DNA from: Sphaerolaimus hirsutus
Lineage: Eukaryota; Nematoda; Chromadorea; Monhysterida; Sphaerolaimidae
DNA length: 64,000 nt
Reading direction: 5' to 3'
Assembly (NCBI GenBank): GCA_964036195.1
Contig: OZ038450.1
Span: 4,404,701 to 4,468,700, forward strand
Shown in pieces: positions 16,185 through 29,225 of the stretch. Under the pieces are notes generated by a model, which worked only from the letters and a program-made list of their open reading frames with translations, did no database searches and was not told where the DNA came from. The translations under genes and the position numbers were made by a program. Numbering within the stretch: position 1 is the first letter of the stretch; every line of letters begins with the position of its first letter.

Positions 16185-16838
16185 TACCATAGATAGAAGT
16201 CACTAAACCTGCGATTATCATGTTTCACTGTAATATCAGCTAAAAATAAGGTGTAGGTTATGTCAACTAGCGATTTTGAGTGAAAATTGGGATAAAATTC
16301 CTCAAAAATCGCTTCCAGTTAGATAGATAGTAGCCAAAAAATGCCAAGGTGCCCACCAATCCACCACCTAGTTATCTACGCCGAAGGCAAATTTTTTGGC
16401 TACTAACCCCTAACCTCCCCAAATTGTCCAACTATCTACCAATCTGAAGCAATTTTTGAGAAATTTTGCCCAAAATTTCAATGAAAATCACTAATTCCTT
16501 TTTCTTAGTTTTTCACCTTCAAAATCACTAGGTCATATGTTTTATTGCCTTTTTCAGCTATTTTGTGTACTATATATTTGTGTACTTGTGTACTATCTCT
16601 CCGGAGGAGCGATTTACTATCTCTGAATCTTTGCATCATATATCATAAATTCTCCACACCTTGAAAAAGCCCCTGTATACCTGTATTGAACCCCATTGAA
16701 GGCTCCCTCACCCCCCAAAATTTTTTCTTTATATTGTATTTATCTTTCTATTCCAACGCCAGATTTTGGCAATCCTCTGCACCCCCACCCCCAAATCGGC
16801 CTGTAATATAATTATCTGGAGCGACTTTTGTGAAAATT
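16185..16838. mobile_element. CTAT-repeat, C-tract element (degraded)
   Basis: Contains AGATAGATAG, CTATCTACCAATCTG and CACCTTCAAAATCACTAG words in the order seen at 22107-22625 and 62838-63325. It is interrupted on its right by the hAT MITE at 16839-17286. Confidence 0.45.
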
Positions 16839-17286
16839 CAGGGACGTATCCAGGATTTTTGAGCAGGGGGGGGCTGCTTGTTTAAGAGGGTCGGCGAACG
16901 GGGGGGGCTCAGCCCCCCCCCCTAAAATTTTTCCCTATATAGGTACGAAAAAGCGTTTTGGCGCTAGCGCCATACAAAGGCGCCACGCCATGGCGCTATT
17001 GGCGTTGGCGCCAGCGCCTGGAACCGCTTTATATGTATGTAATTATGCATACATATACAGCGAAAAGTTGTAAAAATGTGTTCATTTCTAAGGATATTGG
17101 TTTAAAGGGACCAATCCGCTGAAAATACAATGCATGGGGACGAAATTGCGCGCTTGCGCGCAAAATTTTTAGAAACATCAAAAATTATATGGGAAAAGTC
17201 GCATTTTCCGGGACTTTTTAGGTTTCACCCCGGGAAGGGGGGGGGCTGCAGCCCCCCCCGCCCCCCCCCCCCTGGATACGTCCTTG
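16839..17286. mobile_element. hAT-type MITE, TSD TGAAAATT
   Basis: Ends CAGGGACGTATCCAGG and CCTGGATACGTCCTTG. Identical TGAAAATT octamers at 16831-16838 and 17287-17294. Interior G/C runs surround a GCGCCA palindromic cluster (16960-17020). Sibling of 9408-9828. Confidence 0.9.
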
Positions 17287-17372
17287 TGAAAATTAATGTG
17301 AAATTTGGCTTAAAATTGCTTATTTTATACATTTTCACATATCACCTCCCATGCGGCTTATATATACATACC

Positions 17373-17662
17373 TAGTGACGTAAAAGCGCCAGAACTTTGG
17401 CGCCAAGCGCCATGGCGCTTTTCCGACCCCTAGCGCCAAGCGCCAATGGCGCCAAGCGCCATGACGCTTTTTGCTTTGTCGCTAGCGCCGAGCGCCAACA
17501 CCAGGCATTTTGTTCCTGGCGCCAGTCAAAAATAGCGCCAAGCGCCAGGGCGCTTTTTATAGGCATGACGCCAAGTGCCAATGGCGCCACAGCAAAATAG
17601 TGCCAAAAGCGCCATGGCGCTTTTTGCTTTGGCGCTAGCACCATGGCGCTTTTACATCACTA
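17373..17662. mobile_element. GCGCC-palindrome MITE, TSD TACATACC
   Basis: A 290-bp element from TAGTGACGTAAAAGCGCC to GGCGCTTTTACATCACTA with perfect 8-bp duplications TACATACC at 17365-17372 and 17663-17670. Nearly all of it is built from GCGCCAAGCGCCA/TGGCGCTTTT words. Confirms the element borders used for 2543-3353 and 59284-59536. Confidence 0.92.
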
Positions 17663-17667
17663 TACAT

Positions 17668-18869
17668 ACCGCAATTCCTTGAATAAGTCCCCCTTCGAAT
17701 AACATCCCCTTTTAATAACTCCCCTGTTGGCGAGCTGAAGAAAAAATATCCTCCCCTGAACACCTCCCCCCCTCAAATACTTCTGACGAAAAAATAACTC
17801 CCCTGGGGACTTATTCGAGGATTGAGGGTATTTGAGCCATTTTCATCCCTAGTGGAAACCGCACATTGCCCATTCACCCAGAAAACACGCTGTCTAAAAA
17901 TGTCTGAATTTACCAGTAAATATTTTTTGCGTATTTATTTGATGCATAGTATTTACATGCACACACCAGCCATGTTATGCTGAACAATGAAAAAAATTGC
18001 CATCGGTCACGCACCAGATGTGCATCATTAATTTTATGCGATTGTGCCTGGTGTAGAAAACCTAATTTGGGCGGTAAAATTCAGCGGATCCAATACGTAT
18101 TTGCATATTTATGTGCAGCTTGTTTTCAATTTTGATTGAAACGGATGTGTGTATTTCCGGTGTCTGTGTGTTTGTATGTCGTTGCACATGTTGGATGAGT
18201 GCCAATTTTTCTCGTGACGATGGTTTACATCTGTTCGTTCGTGATGATTCATCTGTATAGAGAACCGCAAAAACCCAGCAAATAGTTTGCATATTTCGCT
18301 TTTTATGTTGTTGTTGGTATGCAGCTGTTTTGAATCGCTCAAAGGCGGATTACATTACGGTGCTGCGCCCACTAGTAAACGAAAACATGGTAAACTAGAA
18401 AAAATGTTTTTTTGGACACATTTGATTTCACTAGAATACAGAGTCTGCCAACTACCGCTGACAGCGATCAAAAATCATCCATTCTGGTAAACTCGAAAGT
18501 GTTCAAATCAGATCTACGAGTTCCCCAAATTTCGATGGTGTACTAGTGTTCGTAGCCTAGCCACTACATGTTTTTATTACGTTTATTACATGGCAACCGG
18601 TTTTATCTACATTTTTAGTCCTTGTTATTTCCATTGCGCAAAGTGTTTATTTGTGAAAAATATAGCTTACGTATTTTAAAGTGCTTCACACGTGCAAAAA
18701 AGCCTCTTATCACTCGCAGCTACAAAGTCTAATAGGCAAAAAATTTTCAAGTGTCTGTACAATTGTGCGTTTTTTATTCTACCTACGAAATTCTTGCCTC
18801 CCATTTCCCAAAGAGAAGAAAAGTTCTAATTATTTCGACTGCTGAATAAATTGCAGAAAATTTTACAAC
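17668..18869. other. Repeat remnants, no gene
   Basis: 17668-17830 is a short TACCGTAT-family copy with C-tract and TCGAATAA words. 18355-18560 is a possible MITE with CACTAGT near both ends, similar in layout to 59974-60127. The rest shows nothing recognisable. Confidence 0.4.
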
Positions 18870-19181
18870 ATGCATAGTTTCGATGATACGCACGCTGGAA
18901 AATCGTATAAAATGTCGGTGGGAACAAACACTGACGAGTCGCATGCGAATAAAGTGCAGCCGACGTCGACTGGGCAAGTTTTGATGTTTTGGGTCAAAAA
19001 CTTTGTTTGCATAAGATTTTGGTGCAAAATGAGTTTTCGTGAATCGTTGTTTGATTATTTTTCAGGGTTGGCGCAAATGCGGGAGCCCTGCATTTTGGAA
19101 GTTTGAAATGGTTGAAATTAATTTTGACACATCCGGATGAAAGCTGTATAATATACAAACTTTTAACTTTTAAATAGATGG

Positions 19182-22100
19182 ATGCAGCCGGCATTAGCAT
19201 TTGAAAGCCATCCAAATTCAAAAAAAGGAATGGTTCGGGATATCAGAGCGCACATACAACAGTCGAATCTCAACTCACCCCTCAAACCACTACCACCCCT
19301 ATTAAACCCCCCCCCCCCAACACACAGACCCCAACCCTCACCCCCCAGCAACCTACCCCCCTCCCTGGAAACAACCTCCAGCTGCACATCGACCACATCA
19401 CGCTGCACCAGCACCACTTCCCCCACATCAGAGGGCCTCCCCCATGGGGAACTGGTCGGGTCCCCTGTGGACTCTGAGGGGAGCACTGTTAGTGGAGGGG
19501 AGTCTATTAGGGCGCCCAGCGATGTGGCCGATGATATACAGGTGGGGTTTTGGTACGAGTGTAGGATCCGGGAAAATGTCATGTGGAATGTCAAGTGTCA
19601 AAAGTCATGTAAAATGAATGCCGTGGAAAATGGCGAACGTACGTTGCCGTTGTTCGTTGTAAACTTTCGTTGGTAAAGGCCAATTTTTCAGGGCATTTCA
19701 CATTAGTTTTGACACTTTTTATGTCATTTTACAGGGTGTGCCATGCCTATAATAGTGGGTGAATAGTGAGATTTACTGTGCTGTTGTATTTACTTGCGGT
19801 GACCATTAGGGTTCAAACGGGATCCCGATCCCGATCCCGGATCCCGTGAAATTCCGGGATTTAGCAGTCCCGATCCCGATCCCGAATATTTTCAAATCCC
19901 GATCCCGAGAAACTCCAAAGTCCGGGATCCCGATCCCGGAAAAATTAGAGGAAATTATCATAAGTGAAAAAATGACGTTTTTGCATGCAAACATGTGAAC
20001 GCAAACCCCCAGCGTTCATTTTATGCCACTTTTCTGGCATCCAACAGTGTTTTGAGACCTTTATGAACAACTGTGAATGCCAGAACATTAGGCAAATACT
20101 CTATCCCAAGACCCCAATCCCGATCCCGAAAAAATGCCAATCCCGATCCCGTGACCCCAATCCCGGCCAATCCCGATCCCGATCCCGAAATCTCAAAAAA
20201 AACAATCCCGATCCCGATCCCGAAAAGTCAATCCCGTTTGAACCCTAGTGCCCATTCCACAAGTGGATAAGTGATAAGTATGGTCATAAGTGACAAGTAT
20301 TGTTTACCATTGTTATTAGTATGATGCAATGACGTAGCCAGGAATAGGGTTCAAACGGGATCCCGATTCCGAATCCCGAGCAATTTCGGGATTTAGCGGT
20401 CCCGATCCCGATCCCGAAACCTCAATCCCCATCCCGATCCCGAAATTCCTAAATGCCAATCCCGATCCAGAAAGTTTTCAAAACCCAATCCCGATCCCGA
20501 AAAAATTTATACAATCCCTATCCCGATCCCGGAAAAAATTGCCAATGTGTTTAAGCGCCATTTTTGCACTAATAAATGTGAACGGAAACATCAATGTCCA
20601 CTTTATGCCACGTTTCTGCCATCCAGGCGTGTTTTTAGGCTATTTTTGTGAAAAAATCAGCGAAAACATGTATATGTTCGGACCCTTTCTAAAATGCCAA
20701 TCCCGATACCGAAAAAATGCCAATCCCGGTCCCGATCCCGAAACCCCAATCCCAATCCCGATATCTCAAAAAACGAATCCCGATCCCGATCTCGAGAGCT
20801 CAATCCCGATCTCAATCCCGAAAACTCAAAAAGCCAATCCCGATCCCGAAAAGTCAATCCCGTTTGAACCCTAGCCAGGGGGGCGGCGGGGGAGGGGGGC
20901 CGACCCCCCCTCCCGGGTCGGACATAAAAATATGCCAGAAATGGCACTTCATAAAGCGATTTTGTCGGCAGAGAAGTGAGAAGTGAAATGGCAAATAAAA
21001 AGTTTGACGCTAACTAAAATGAGGAGTGAAATGAGAAGTGACAAGTGAAAAGCTAAGTCAATTGTGAAGTGAGAAGTTAAGAAAAAAGTGAAAAGTTTAC
21101 TTCGCTTTAATTTCTCATTTCTCCTCACTTTTAATTTAACTTCGGTTTCCACTTTTTACATGCCATTTCACTTCTCACTTCTCATTTTACTTATGATTCT
21201 TGGTACAGTAGACGGAGCCTGGCGCAAAAAAAACCCTACACCCACCTCTAAATATCCACAATCCATCCAGAAAAATAAATCCTCAAATACCCCCCCCCCC
21301 AGGAAGAACTGACGGACATCTTCAACACGATAGCCGACTCGATCCGGCACACGCTCCGCACCGAATTGGACGGGTACGAATGCGAAGATTTTCCCGAATT
21401 GCCCGACAATCCGCCCGACAAACATGTTTATTTGATGCGTGATGCGGGCACCCTGATATTGGAAAAGAATAGGGCGAGATTTGAGGCTATGATTGAGGCT
21501 TGCATGGTGACGCCTAGGACGGCGTATCCTACGTTTTCTAGGGTTGTGAAGGAGCTGTTTAAGGTGGGTTGTTAATTATCGATGGTTTTTAAGGTTGGCT
21601 TGGGTCGTGTGCAGGGCAACAGTCTTTTTTCTGATAATTTTTTTTGTGTTTTGTCCAGCTTTTGGTTGTAGGGTTCGAACGGGATAGACTTTTCGGGATC
21701 GGGATTGGTTTTTTTATCATCGGAATCGGGATAGGAATTGTCGTTTCAAATTTTTGGAATCTGGGCTTCGGGATCAGGACCGCAAAATCCCGAAAATTAT
21801 CTGGGTTCGGACCCAATTTGGCTACTGACCCAAATTCAATCCCAAATCCAACCCCCCAAATACATGCCATCCTCCCCAAAACCAAAACCAAAAGCAATGT
21901 CTCAAACACCCCCCCCCCCCAGGACGGCGTGATCAACTGGGGTCGCATAGTAGTTTTGGTGGCATTCGCGGGCGCCCTTTCCACGTACTGCGTGCGGCAG
22001 GGTTACGGGGAACTGGTGCCGAGCATTGCGAACTGGTGCACCTGGTTCATACAGAGCAGACTCGGCGATTGGATTAGAGTGAATGGTGGATGGGTCAGGG

Positions 22101-24362
22101 GTCTCGAATGGGGGGGGTTGGGGGGGGGTTACCCCCCCCCAAACCGCCCAGCTATCTATCTATCCCGGAGGCCGCTCAGCTATCTATCTATCCCGGAGGC
22201 AAAATTTTGGGCTACTACCCCCTAAACCCCCCCCAAATCGCTCAGCTATCTACCTATCTGGAGCGATTTTTCAGAAACTATACCCCAATTTTCGCTCAAA
22301 ATCGCTATTTTTCATACCTATATATAGATTTTCACCTCCAAAATCACTGGTTCATGCGTCTAACTGCCTATTTTCAGCTATTTTAAGTACTATATGCTCT
22401 TGTGTACCCATTTTGAGCTATTTTACACCTACTTTTAGCGATTTTTCTCCCTTTTCTTCCTTCTATGCCCCGAAAAAGCCTATATATCGAACCACCACAA
22501 CCCCCCCCCCAAACCCCCCCCCAACCCCCCCCCAGAAAATTTTTCAGCTATCTATCCCTCCGGAGGAGCGATTTGCTATCTATCCAACCACTCGGAGGGT
22601 CAAAATTCAAGATACCCCTGGGATGGGTGAGTTATTTGGTTTTGATACGGGTTTTGGTTGAGCGAATTTTTTGCGTTTTTTGGGCGTTTGGAAGTATTTT
22701 TGTATATTTTGAAGCTGCATAAAGTGACAAGTTGCTTTTGTTGGTCCTGTCAAACTGCATGGGCACTGAATTTTTGTTCTCAATGTTGTTTTTGTTAGAA
22801 TTGATTGCGCAATCTCTACATGTTTATGGCGTGTTTTGAGGATGGATGGCAATTATTTTTTGCAAACTTGTTTATTTTTGAACTCCAATTTCTGGTCCAA
22901 AATTTCTGATTTTCGCACACCCTCTTGTCCCAGTAAAATGGTCAATTTCCTCGCTCAAAAACTGAAATTAAAATTCAATTTTCGAAAAACGCGTTGAAAT
23001 ACAAATACACAACCACCTCTTGCCGACACTAGTCTCAACGTACATAAATACCTACTTGAGTACACATAAATTCGCTTCTGTTAGTGGATTACTGTAACAA
23101 AAATGATGAATCACTAGACGCGCGCGCGCCCATTCGCTGATAGCGCGCCGCGCATAGATCACAAAGTTAACGATGGTAAACAACATCTCGAAAATTATAA
23201 AACTTTTTGAATTTTTTACACTCAATACGCGAAAAAGACTTTAAAATCGAGTTTTTTACCTCAGGTTTTTGTTGAAAATGTGTATTAAATGCAGGAACAG
23301 AATTCAAAGCGTAAATTTTACATGGATATTTTCGTAGCGGCATGGCATAAATATGCTAATATCTCTGCGGTAACAGCTCAGAAGGCTGCAAAACATAAAG
23401 ATGTATTCAAAATTCAGCAGAAAAATTCGAGTGCAATACTTAAGTTCAAAAAATTCGAAAATTCGAAAAATATTCCGAAAAATCGTAATTTCGAAAAGGT
23501 AATTTCATAATAAAAACGTTAAAAATATAAATACTTTATTCAGCGATTTATTTTCCAGACTTTTTCCCGTCGTTACACAAAAAACATCAAAGTCACTCTG
23601 TGGTGCCTTTGCAAATGCACGTTTTGAATTTCCATTTTTTGCCAACCTTTCATCAGACACTGATAGCAACCTACATGTAAGCAGCGTAAGCGGTTAGCTG
23701 AAAAGCTGAGATAGGTCACGTGAAGCGAGCTAAAAGTGTAGACCTAGGTAAAAATGTAAATATTAGTAGGCTGTTTCCGCTGTGAACGACTTGTGCAGTC
23801 CCACGAGTGCGCATTTAACAATACAATGTATCCCGAGTGGGGCGCATACTTTGCGCAGAATCCTACCATAATTTAATGAATAAAATCTTGTGATAAATTA
23901 TTTAATAATTAATCCATAATAAAAACAACATATTATGGTGAAAAACTGCACAATTTTTGGTTTAATGTGCAATTTTTGTGAAATTTCGCACGCACATTTT
24001 GCAAAATTACCACTGAATTTTTTTAATTATAAATATGTAGGATGAATGTAAAGTTAAGAGGATAAGTTTGACCCTTTTCAGAGCTTTTCACTCAGAGCTC
24101 AGAGAGAAGAGCTTTTCACCAAACTAATTTCATCATTTTAGAAGTTATCACCAAACTGATTCTGGGACAGCTCTCTCCCTTAAATCAATTTTCAATAAAT
24201 TCTCACACATCGCAGGATGGTTTCGTCAAATTTTTCGATCAAGACGATGGCCAAATTTTGGACAACGCCGAAAATCAGCATAATGCGAATTTGCGATGGG
24301 GAATTGCCTTCACGGTGGGGGCCGCCGGCGCCGCCGCACTGTCCAGAGTTTTGACGAAGTGA
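19182..24362 (+). CDS. BCL-2 family apoptosis regulator, MCL1-like
   Basis: Exons 19182-19541, 21303-21563, 21923-22093 and 24216-24362, all phase 0, give about 312 aa. The first exon is a Pro/Ser/Thr-rich disordered region. Exon 2 has a BH3-like segment (LMRDAGTLILEKNRARFEAM). Exon 3 has BH1 (NWGRIVVLVAFAGAL). BH2 is split at the exon border as WIRVNGGW then DGFVKFF, the intron position conserved across animal BCL-2 genes. A hydrophobic C-terminal tail (WGIAFTVGAAGAAALSRVLT) suggests anchoring in the mitochondrial outer membrane. Members with BH1-BH3 control outer-membrane permeability. NWGRIV plus WDGFV most resembles MCL1, so a pro-survival role is inferred. Exons 2-4 are strong. The first exon is less sure: an upstream in-frame stop at 19164 and the ATG at 19182 make it plausible, and 18870-18977 could be a further 5' exon. 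Confidence 0.88.
19807..20247. mobile_element. hAT-type MITE with GATCCC filler
   Basis: Starts TAGGGTTCAAACGGGAT and ends ATCCCGTTTGAACCCTA. Octamers GTGACCAT (19799-19806) and GTGCCCAT (20248-20255) match at seven of eight bases. Sub-terminal zones are repeats of CCCGATCCCGAT. Lies in the first intron of the BCL-2-like gene. Confidence 0.85.
20255..21215. repeat. AAGTGAGAAGTGA-type foldback sequence
   Basis: Repeats of GATAAGTGA/AAGTGAGAAGTGAAA at 20255-20310 and 20960-21090, and their complements CACTTCTCACTTCTCATTTT at 21110-21200. Likely an old foldback MITE related to 53281-54016, interrupted by the GATCCC hAT element. Confidence 0.45.
20345..20873. mobile_element. Second hAT-type MITE with GATCCC filler
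   Basis: Same termini as 19807-20247. Flanks GCCAGGAA (20337-20344) and GCCAGGGG (20874-20881) match at six of eight. The flanking GACGTAGCCAGG plus the G/C run at 20880-20920 look like the broken end of another hAT-type element into which it inserted. Confidence 0.75.
21670..21830. mobile_element. Fragment of GATCCC hAT MITE
   Basis: TAGGGTTCGAACGGGATAGA starts an arm of GGGATCGGGAT words. No matching right terminus. Located in the intron between BCL-2-like exons 2 and 3 (21564-21922). Confidence 0.5.
22107..22625 (+). mobile_element. CTAT-repeat, C-tract element, near full length
   Basis: G-run, TTACCCCCCCCCAAACCGCC, then CTATCTATCTATCCCGGAGG blocks, a CACCTCCAAAATCACTGG core, C-runs, and a terminal CTCGGAGGGTCAAAATTCAA. 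The best copy for defining the family. It begins 14 bp inside the BH2 intron of the BCL-2-like gene. Confidence 0.6.
22626..24215. other. Remainder of the BH2 intron
   Basis: No further exon is required, because W|D joins in phase across 22094-24215. The open frame at 23289-23510 lacks any feature supporting translation. Confidence 0.5.
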
Positions 24363-24944
24363 TTTTTGTGTTTTTATTATTATTTTTGAGCATTCTTTTT
24401 TGTGCATAGTGATCTGTTCGGAAGTATTGCTGCACTGATGACCGCGTGCTTTATACTTTACGGGTGCAGTTTAGTGTCAAAATATTTTGTATTTTGGCAA
24501 TGCGCCAATAGTTTACTGTAAAAAATCTATCACAACTGCCGAGAAATGTTAAGCACGAGGTCAGTGGGGATTACACCGTGTAAATATTTTACAACCAACA
24601 ATACCCACTGTGTTAAGTAAACTGTAAATGCTTATTTCAAGTGAATATCCGTGTTCAATGCTGGTTCCCAGAAATTTTTGTTGTGGTTACATCTCGATTA
24701 TATGTTATTCCAGTGTTTCGCACTTCGGAAAAAAGTTTGAAAAAGTGTTCGAGAGCCAATACCGCACCCTGAAAAGTGCATGATGTACTTTCGATGCTGT
24801 GAATGAAAAAACTGGTGGTTATCCGCAGTAGCATTCTGTTGAGTAAAATAATTTTAAACAATTTTAATTTGAAACCACACAATTTAAAAAAACCCCGTCA
24901 CATCACAGAAACAATGAAATTGAATGTCATGATGTAGAAACAAC

Positions 24945-25391
24945 TACCGTATTACCTCGAATTATCCCCCCCTTGAATAAACCCCCCCCCCTCGAATTAA
25001 CCCCCCCCTCAAAATGGGCTGGGGAAATAATAACCCCCCCCCCCCCCCTCGAAATACCCCCCCCCCCCTTTGGAATGATGTACGTCATGTACATAATAAA
25101 TACGTCCAGTACGCAATGTACATGATGTACATTACTGTTAATTTGCATTGCAGCATGTAGAGTAGTTTGTGTAGCTATCTACGTTTTTATGTCCAAATAT
25201 ATCCTGTTTGGACACATTTATTACCTTTTTTGGGTACGAAAATGCCTACTATTTACTACGATCCTTACGAAAATTTCTGACGAAATAATAAAACCCCCCT
25301 CGAATAACCCCCCCCTCGAATAACCCCCCCCTCAAATTTTGCTGGCGAAATAATAAACCCCCCATGGGGGGTATTTCGGGGTAATACGGTA
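24945..25391. mobile_element. TACCGTAT G-tract MITE copy
   Basis: Left TACCGTATTACCTCGAATTA and right GGGTAATACGGTA, C-runs in the left arm and CCCCTCGAATAACCCC words in the right arm. The centre contains repeated TGTACAT words not seen in the other copies. Confidence 0.65.
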
Positions 25392-26228
25392 TACTCTATC
25401 AGATAGGACAGTTCAAATTACATAAATCACTAAAATTTAGTCGACATGAATTCAGTTGACATCCAGTGTGTGTAGCTGGCGCCATGGGTGCGGTTTTGCG
25501 CTGGCATTTTCCATTTGCATGTGCAAATTCATTTGCACACCAGTTTGCAAACTCACTGAGATGTGATTTAATAAATGCGCATTTATGCAGAATGTCCAGA
25601 GTGCATTAATTAGTATTTTTCTGGTCGAATTCTGTCACTTTTTCGATGTGAATGGCTGTCGATGAATATTGTTAATGTTGAATGTTCAGAATTTTCCCGA
25701 ATTGGCAGGTCATTGAATGGAACCATGTGTCTGTACATTTGCTTCACTTAGATTTAAAAGCGGCATTAAGTTTGAAGCGGAATTGTTCCCTCATAAATAG
25801 TTGATTACCGTAAATCATCGAATAAGTTGAAAAATTCTCATCTGTATATGTTCATTTTCTCGTCTTTGTCCTATTATACTCGGAAGACCGCTTGCTATGC
25901 ATTTTTCTGTGGGAAACACTCCATCATGACGTCATCATTAATAAAATAAACTTGATTCCAGCAAAAAAAGAAAAAACATGACAGGAAAAAAACATTTCCC
26001 GTTTGTACGCGACTCCGCTTTTTTTCTTTTTTCAAATATTTTCCTTTTTGTGAAAGTGCATACATAAGTATCCAGCTCTCGCGTGATCGACCAAGACATA
26101 AATAATTTTGGGCGCATACTTTGCGGTCCGCTGAGTATACCCAGGTCGATAACTCTATGGTGTTCCCATAACTAAATAAAATTCTCCCTTGAACGACCCA
26201 GCCAGCTTGAGGTAGAAATGGCTCCCCA
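25392..26228. other. Unannotated intergenic DNA
   Basis: No exon, repeat border or regulatory motif that I can support. Confidence 0.4.
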
Positions 26229-26333
26229 GGGGCAGTCCCAGACCCTGTAGAGTGTAAAGCAAAGTGTCGAATGTAATGTAAAATGTAAATCAAAACAAAA
26301 AAAAAGATTTTATTACAGTGTTTGGGACTGGTA
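26229..26333. mobile_element. CAGTCCCAGACC MITE copy
   Basis: Left GGCAGTCCCAGACCCTGT, right ACAGTGTTTGGGACTGGTA. CCCAG precedes it and CCAGG follows, again a CCAG-like target as for 58777-58890. Confidence 0.55.
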
Positions 26334-26872
26334 CCAGGGGACTTATCCGATGATTTTCGATCAAGTTTATCTAAATTAGTATTTTACACAATTGTGCATA
26401 AAAAGTAAACCATAGTTCGTTAATTTTTTTGAATAGGTGGTAGATTGGATTTCAAACGACTAGTTTCTGCTTTACCATTCTTCTTTGCCTCGCGAATTTT
26501 CAATTTTGCAAAATTTTGTGGTTATTCGATCGATGCACAGCTTGAGGACGCTTAATTGGGAGAGTTTGTTTGCGTTTTTTTCATTCGGATTTCTTTTCAC
26601 ATGCAGTGAACTCGAATAAAAATGATAAAAAATTTCAGTTCATATGTTTTCGTCGCGTGGTCGCAGATACGGCGGTATAAAGGTGCACTAGCAGCACAGC
26701 GGAAAAAAAGGTTGCGCCTGACCAATCATCGGCATCCAAATCATTCAAATACACATTGCGGTGTACCCATCAAATACCTAGAGGGGGAGTTATTCAAGAG
26801 GGGGGACTTATTCGAGGGGGTGTTATTGTTTCCTCACCTGGCCAACAGGAGGGATTTATTCAAGGATATAAA

Positions 26873-27182
26873 TACGGTATTTCCTCGAAATACCCCCAGG
26901 GGGTTTATTTTTTCAGTGAAAATTTTGAGGAGGGAGTTATTATTTAATCAGAAAATTTCGTGAAATTCATAGGGTAGAATACGACTGTACATGCCTAAAT
27001 ACGGGAATAAACGTGTCCAAATAGGATTGATCGGAACATAAATATTAACGTACATCTATACACAACTTAACGTATATGTGTACCTGCGATGCAAACCAAG
27101 ATACCTAGATACATGATGTACATTATTCCAGACGGGGGTATTTCGAGAGTGGTTAGTTCAATGGGGGGTAGGAAATACGGTA
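26873..27182. mobile_element. TACCGTAT-family copies
   Basis: A copy running from GGTATTTCCTCGAAATACC to GGTAGGAAATACGG, directly abutting another fragment at 26770-26872 (GGGGGAGTTATTCAAGAGGG). Both are non-coding. Confidence 0.55.
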
Positions 27183-27738
27183 CGGTAGGTATTTTACCTA
27201 GGTATATAAGGTATATGAACTTTCCTGATGGCCAAACGTTTGCCAGTTCACGCCACTTTTGTCACAATTGAACAAGTAATTAATTCACTGTGCATCATAA
27301 ATTCTTTTGTTCTGTTCTGGTGTGGCTTTTCGTTGGTTGAGTTGCCGACAACTGTATCTGAATAACAATGGCGTCATCAAAGCATCTTTGAAAGGACCAT
27401 AAAATACACAATAGGAAACAATTAATAAGAAATTAGCACCAAATACGTGGTTTCTGGACTCATTTTTTCTCGTAGGTTTTACAAGCCTAGCTCTACCATT
27501 TCGCTCGGCGCTATCCGTTTTGAAAGCAACATTGCTGATGAAATTTGAATTCATGATATTTCCGCATTCAAATATCGATTTAGTAAAAAATACGAATATC
27601 AATATTGCCAAACGCTGGTAAATATGGAGATGGACATCTGCGCACGAATTTACATTTTATGCACTTTATCAGGTAATAAACTTAGATATAATAGTAGAGG
27701 GTGAATAATGAGTAAGAAATACCACAGTAGGTAAAATA

Positions 27739-28232
27739 TACTATATCCTCGAAATACCCCCCCCCCCTCAAAATCGACAATTTGCATTTATCAAACCCCT
27801 CAAAATACCCCCCCCCCCAAATTGAGTGTAAAGAGAACGTAAATGACAAAAGCTGCGGTTTGTGATCTGGGCAAGGCAGAACACGCAGTAAAAACAATGA
27901 CTTTGTTACGTCAGAACGGTTTATATAATACCGTTTATATTATAATTTATATTTTATATTTATATACCTAATAATGGTTGATATAATACCAATTACATAC
28001 CAATATAATACCAATTACCAAGGATTAAGTCTATAGACTCTTATACATGGTGCTTATTGTTGCATTTTTCGACATCAGCGTACGTTACAAAAAAATGCGA
28101 ATTAACTAGTTCTGGGAGTTCGGAAGATTTCTGGCGAAATAATACCCCCTCCACCCTCCGTTTAACCTCCCTCAAAATTCTCACTCTGAAGAAATACACC
28201 CTAGCTCGGGGGGTGTTTAGAAAATACGGTAT
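27739..28232. mobile_element. TACCGTAT G-tract MITE, inverted copy
   Basis: C-runs with CTCAAAATACCCC on the left, the family's central block (complement of the 1690-1890 block) at 27820-28130, and a right end TTTAGAAAATACGGTA. AT-rich expansions (27920-28020) differ from other copies. Ends 12 bp before the hAT element at 28245. Confidence 0.6.
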
Positions 28233-29225
28233 TCACATTTCTACCAGAGTTGTTAAAAGTACTGAATTTTTTAAAAAGTAAACGTAAATGTAAAGTATTT
28301 TTCTTCTACTCACCCCTGAGTACAGAAAACGTTAATTTTTAAAATACTTTTACACTGCGTAAAACATGAGTAAAATACTTTTTTTCAGAGAAAATGTAAT
28401 AATGAATTTTTTTCTGGAGAAAACATAAAAAGGGTATTTTTTTCAGAGAAAACGTAAAAGTTAGTATTTTTCTCAGAAAAAGTCAGTATTTTTCGAATTC
28501 ATGCTCTGATATACAAAAAGATGTGTTTTTCTCTCCTGCTAAGTACACTACCGTGCAGAATAGTTGAGACTTTTCACACATAGAGAAACAGTAGGCTGCG
28601 GGTCCACCACACTTTTTTGCTTCCCAATTTCTTGTCCCTTGCCCAATTTTGATGCCGTTTGAGTATGTGGGGGTTTGATGCTGGGGCTAGCACAAAAATT
28701 TTTTGTTTGCTCAAATAATCCCCCAGGCCTGAGATAAGGGGGGTCTATAAAAAGATGGTCAATAAATATACCAAAAATGGGCAATCTGGATGAGTGTCTT
28801 TAAAGCTTGATAACTCGACCATTTCTGGGCCGATTTCAATCATTCAACACTTAAAATGATTGGGAAAACCTGCAGATTCTATTTTTGCAGTCAGTTTAGT
28901 GATGTCTAATTTCTGTATGTCGATTTGACCCAGTTTTTGAACATGGAAAAATGATTTTTTTGAACATGCTATCATATACTTTAGACAACGGGGATTCATC
29001 AAAACATATACAATTGTGAAAGAATTGCGTGCTAGGTATGCCTAATGTAAAAGATAGGACGCACAATCACAGGCCTCATTGTGCCCAATTCGTGTGTGTT
29101 TTTGCACACAATGCAGTCACTATTTATTAGTACAAATGCCCTTTACAAACACGATCCACAATCTTGACAAACAGGGTTAGTAGATGGCAAAGTTGCTTCC
29201 CAAGAATGCAATTGCACATGTATAG

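Noticed and set aside
19163-19594. 143-codon minus-strand frame over the BCL-2-like first exon
   Set aside because: Gly/Val-rich complement of the Pro/Ser/Thr-rich plus frame; no splice logic on the minus strand.
20539-20986. Open frames rich in PIPIPK or RDRDRD
   Set aside because: Translation of GATCCC sub-terminal repeats of hAT MITEs.
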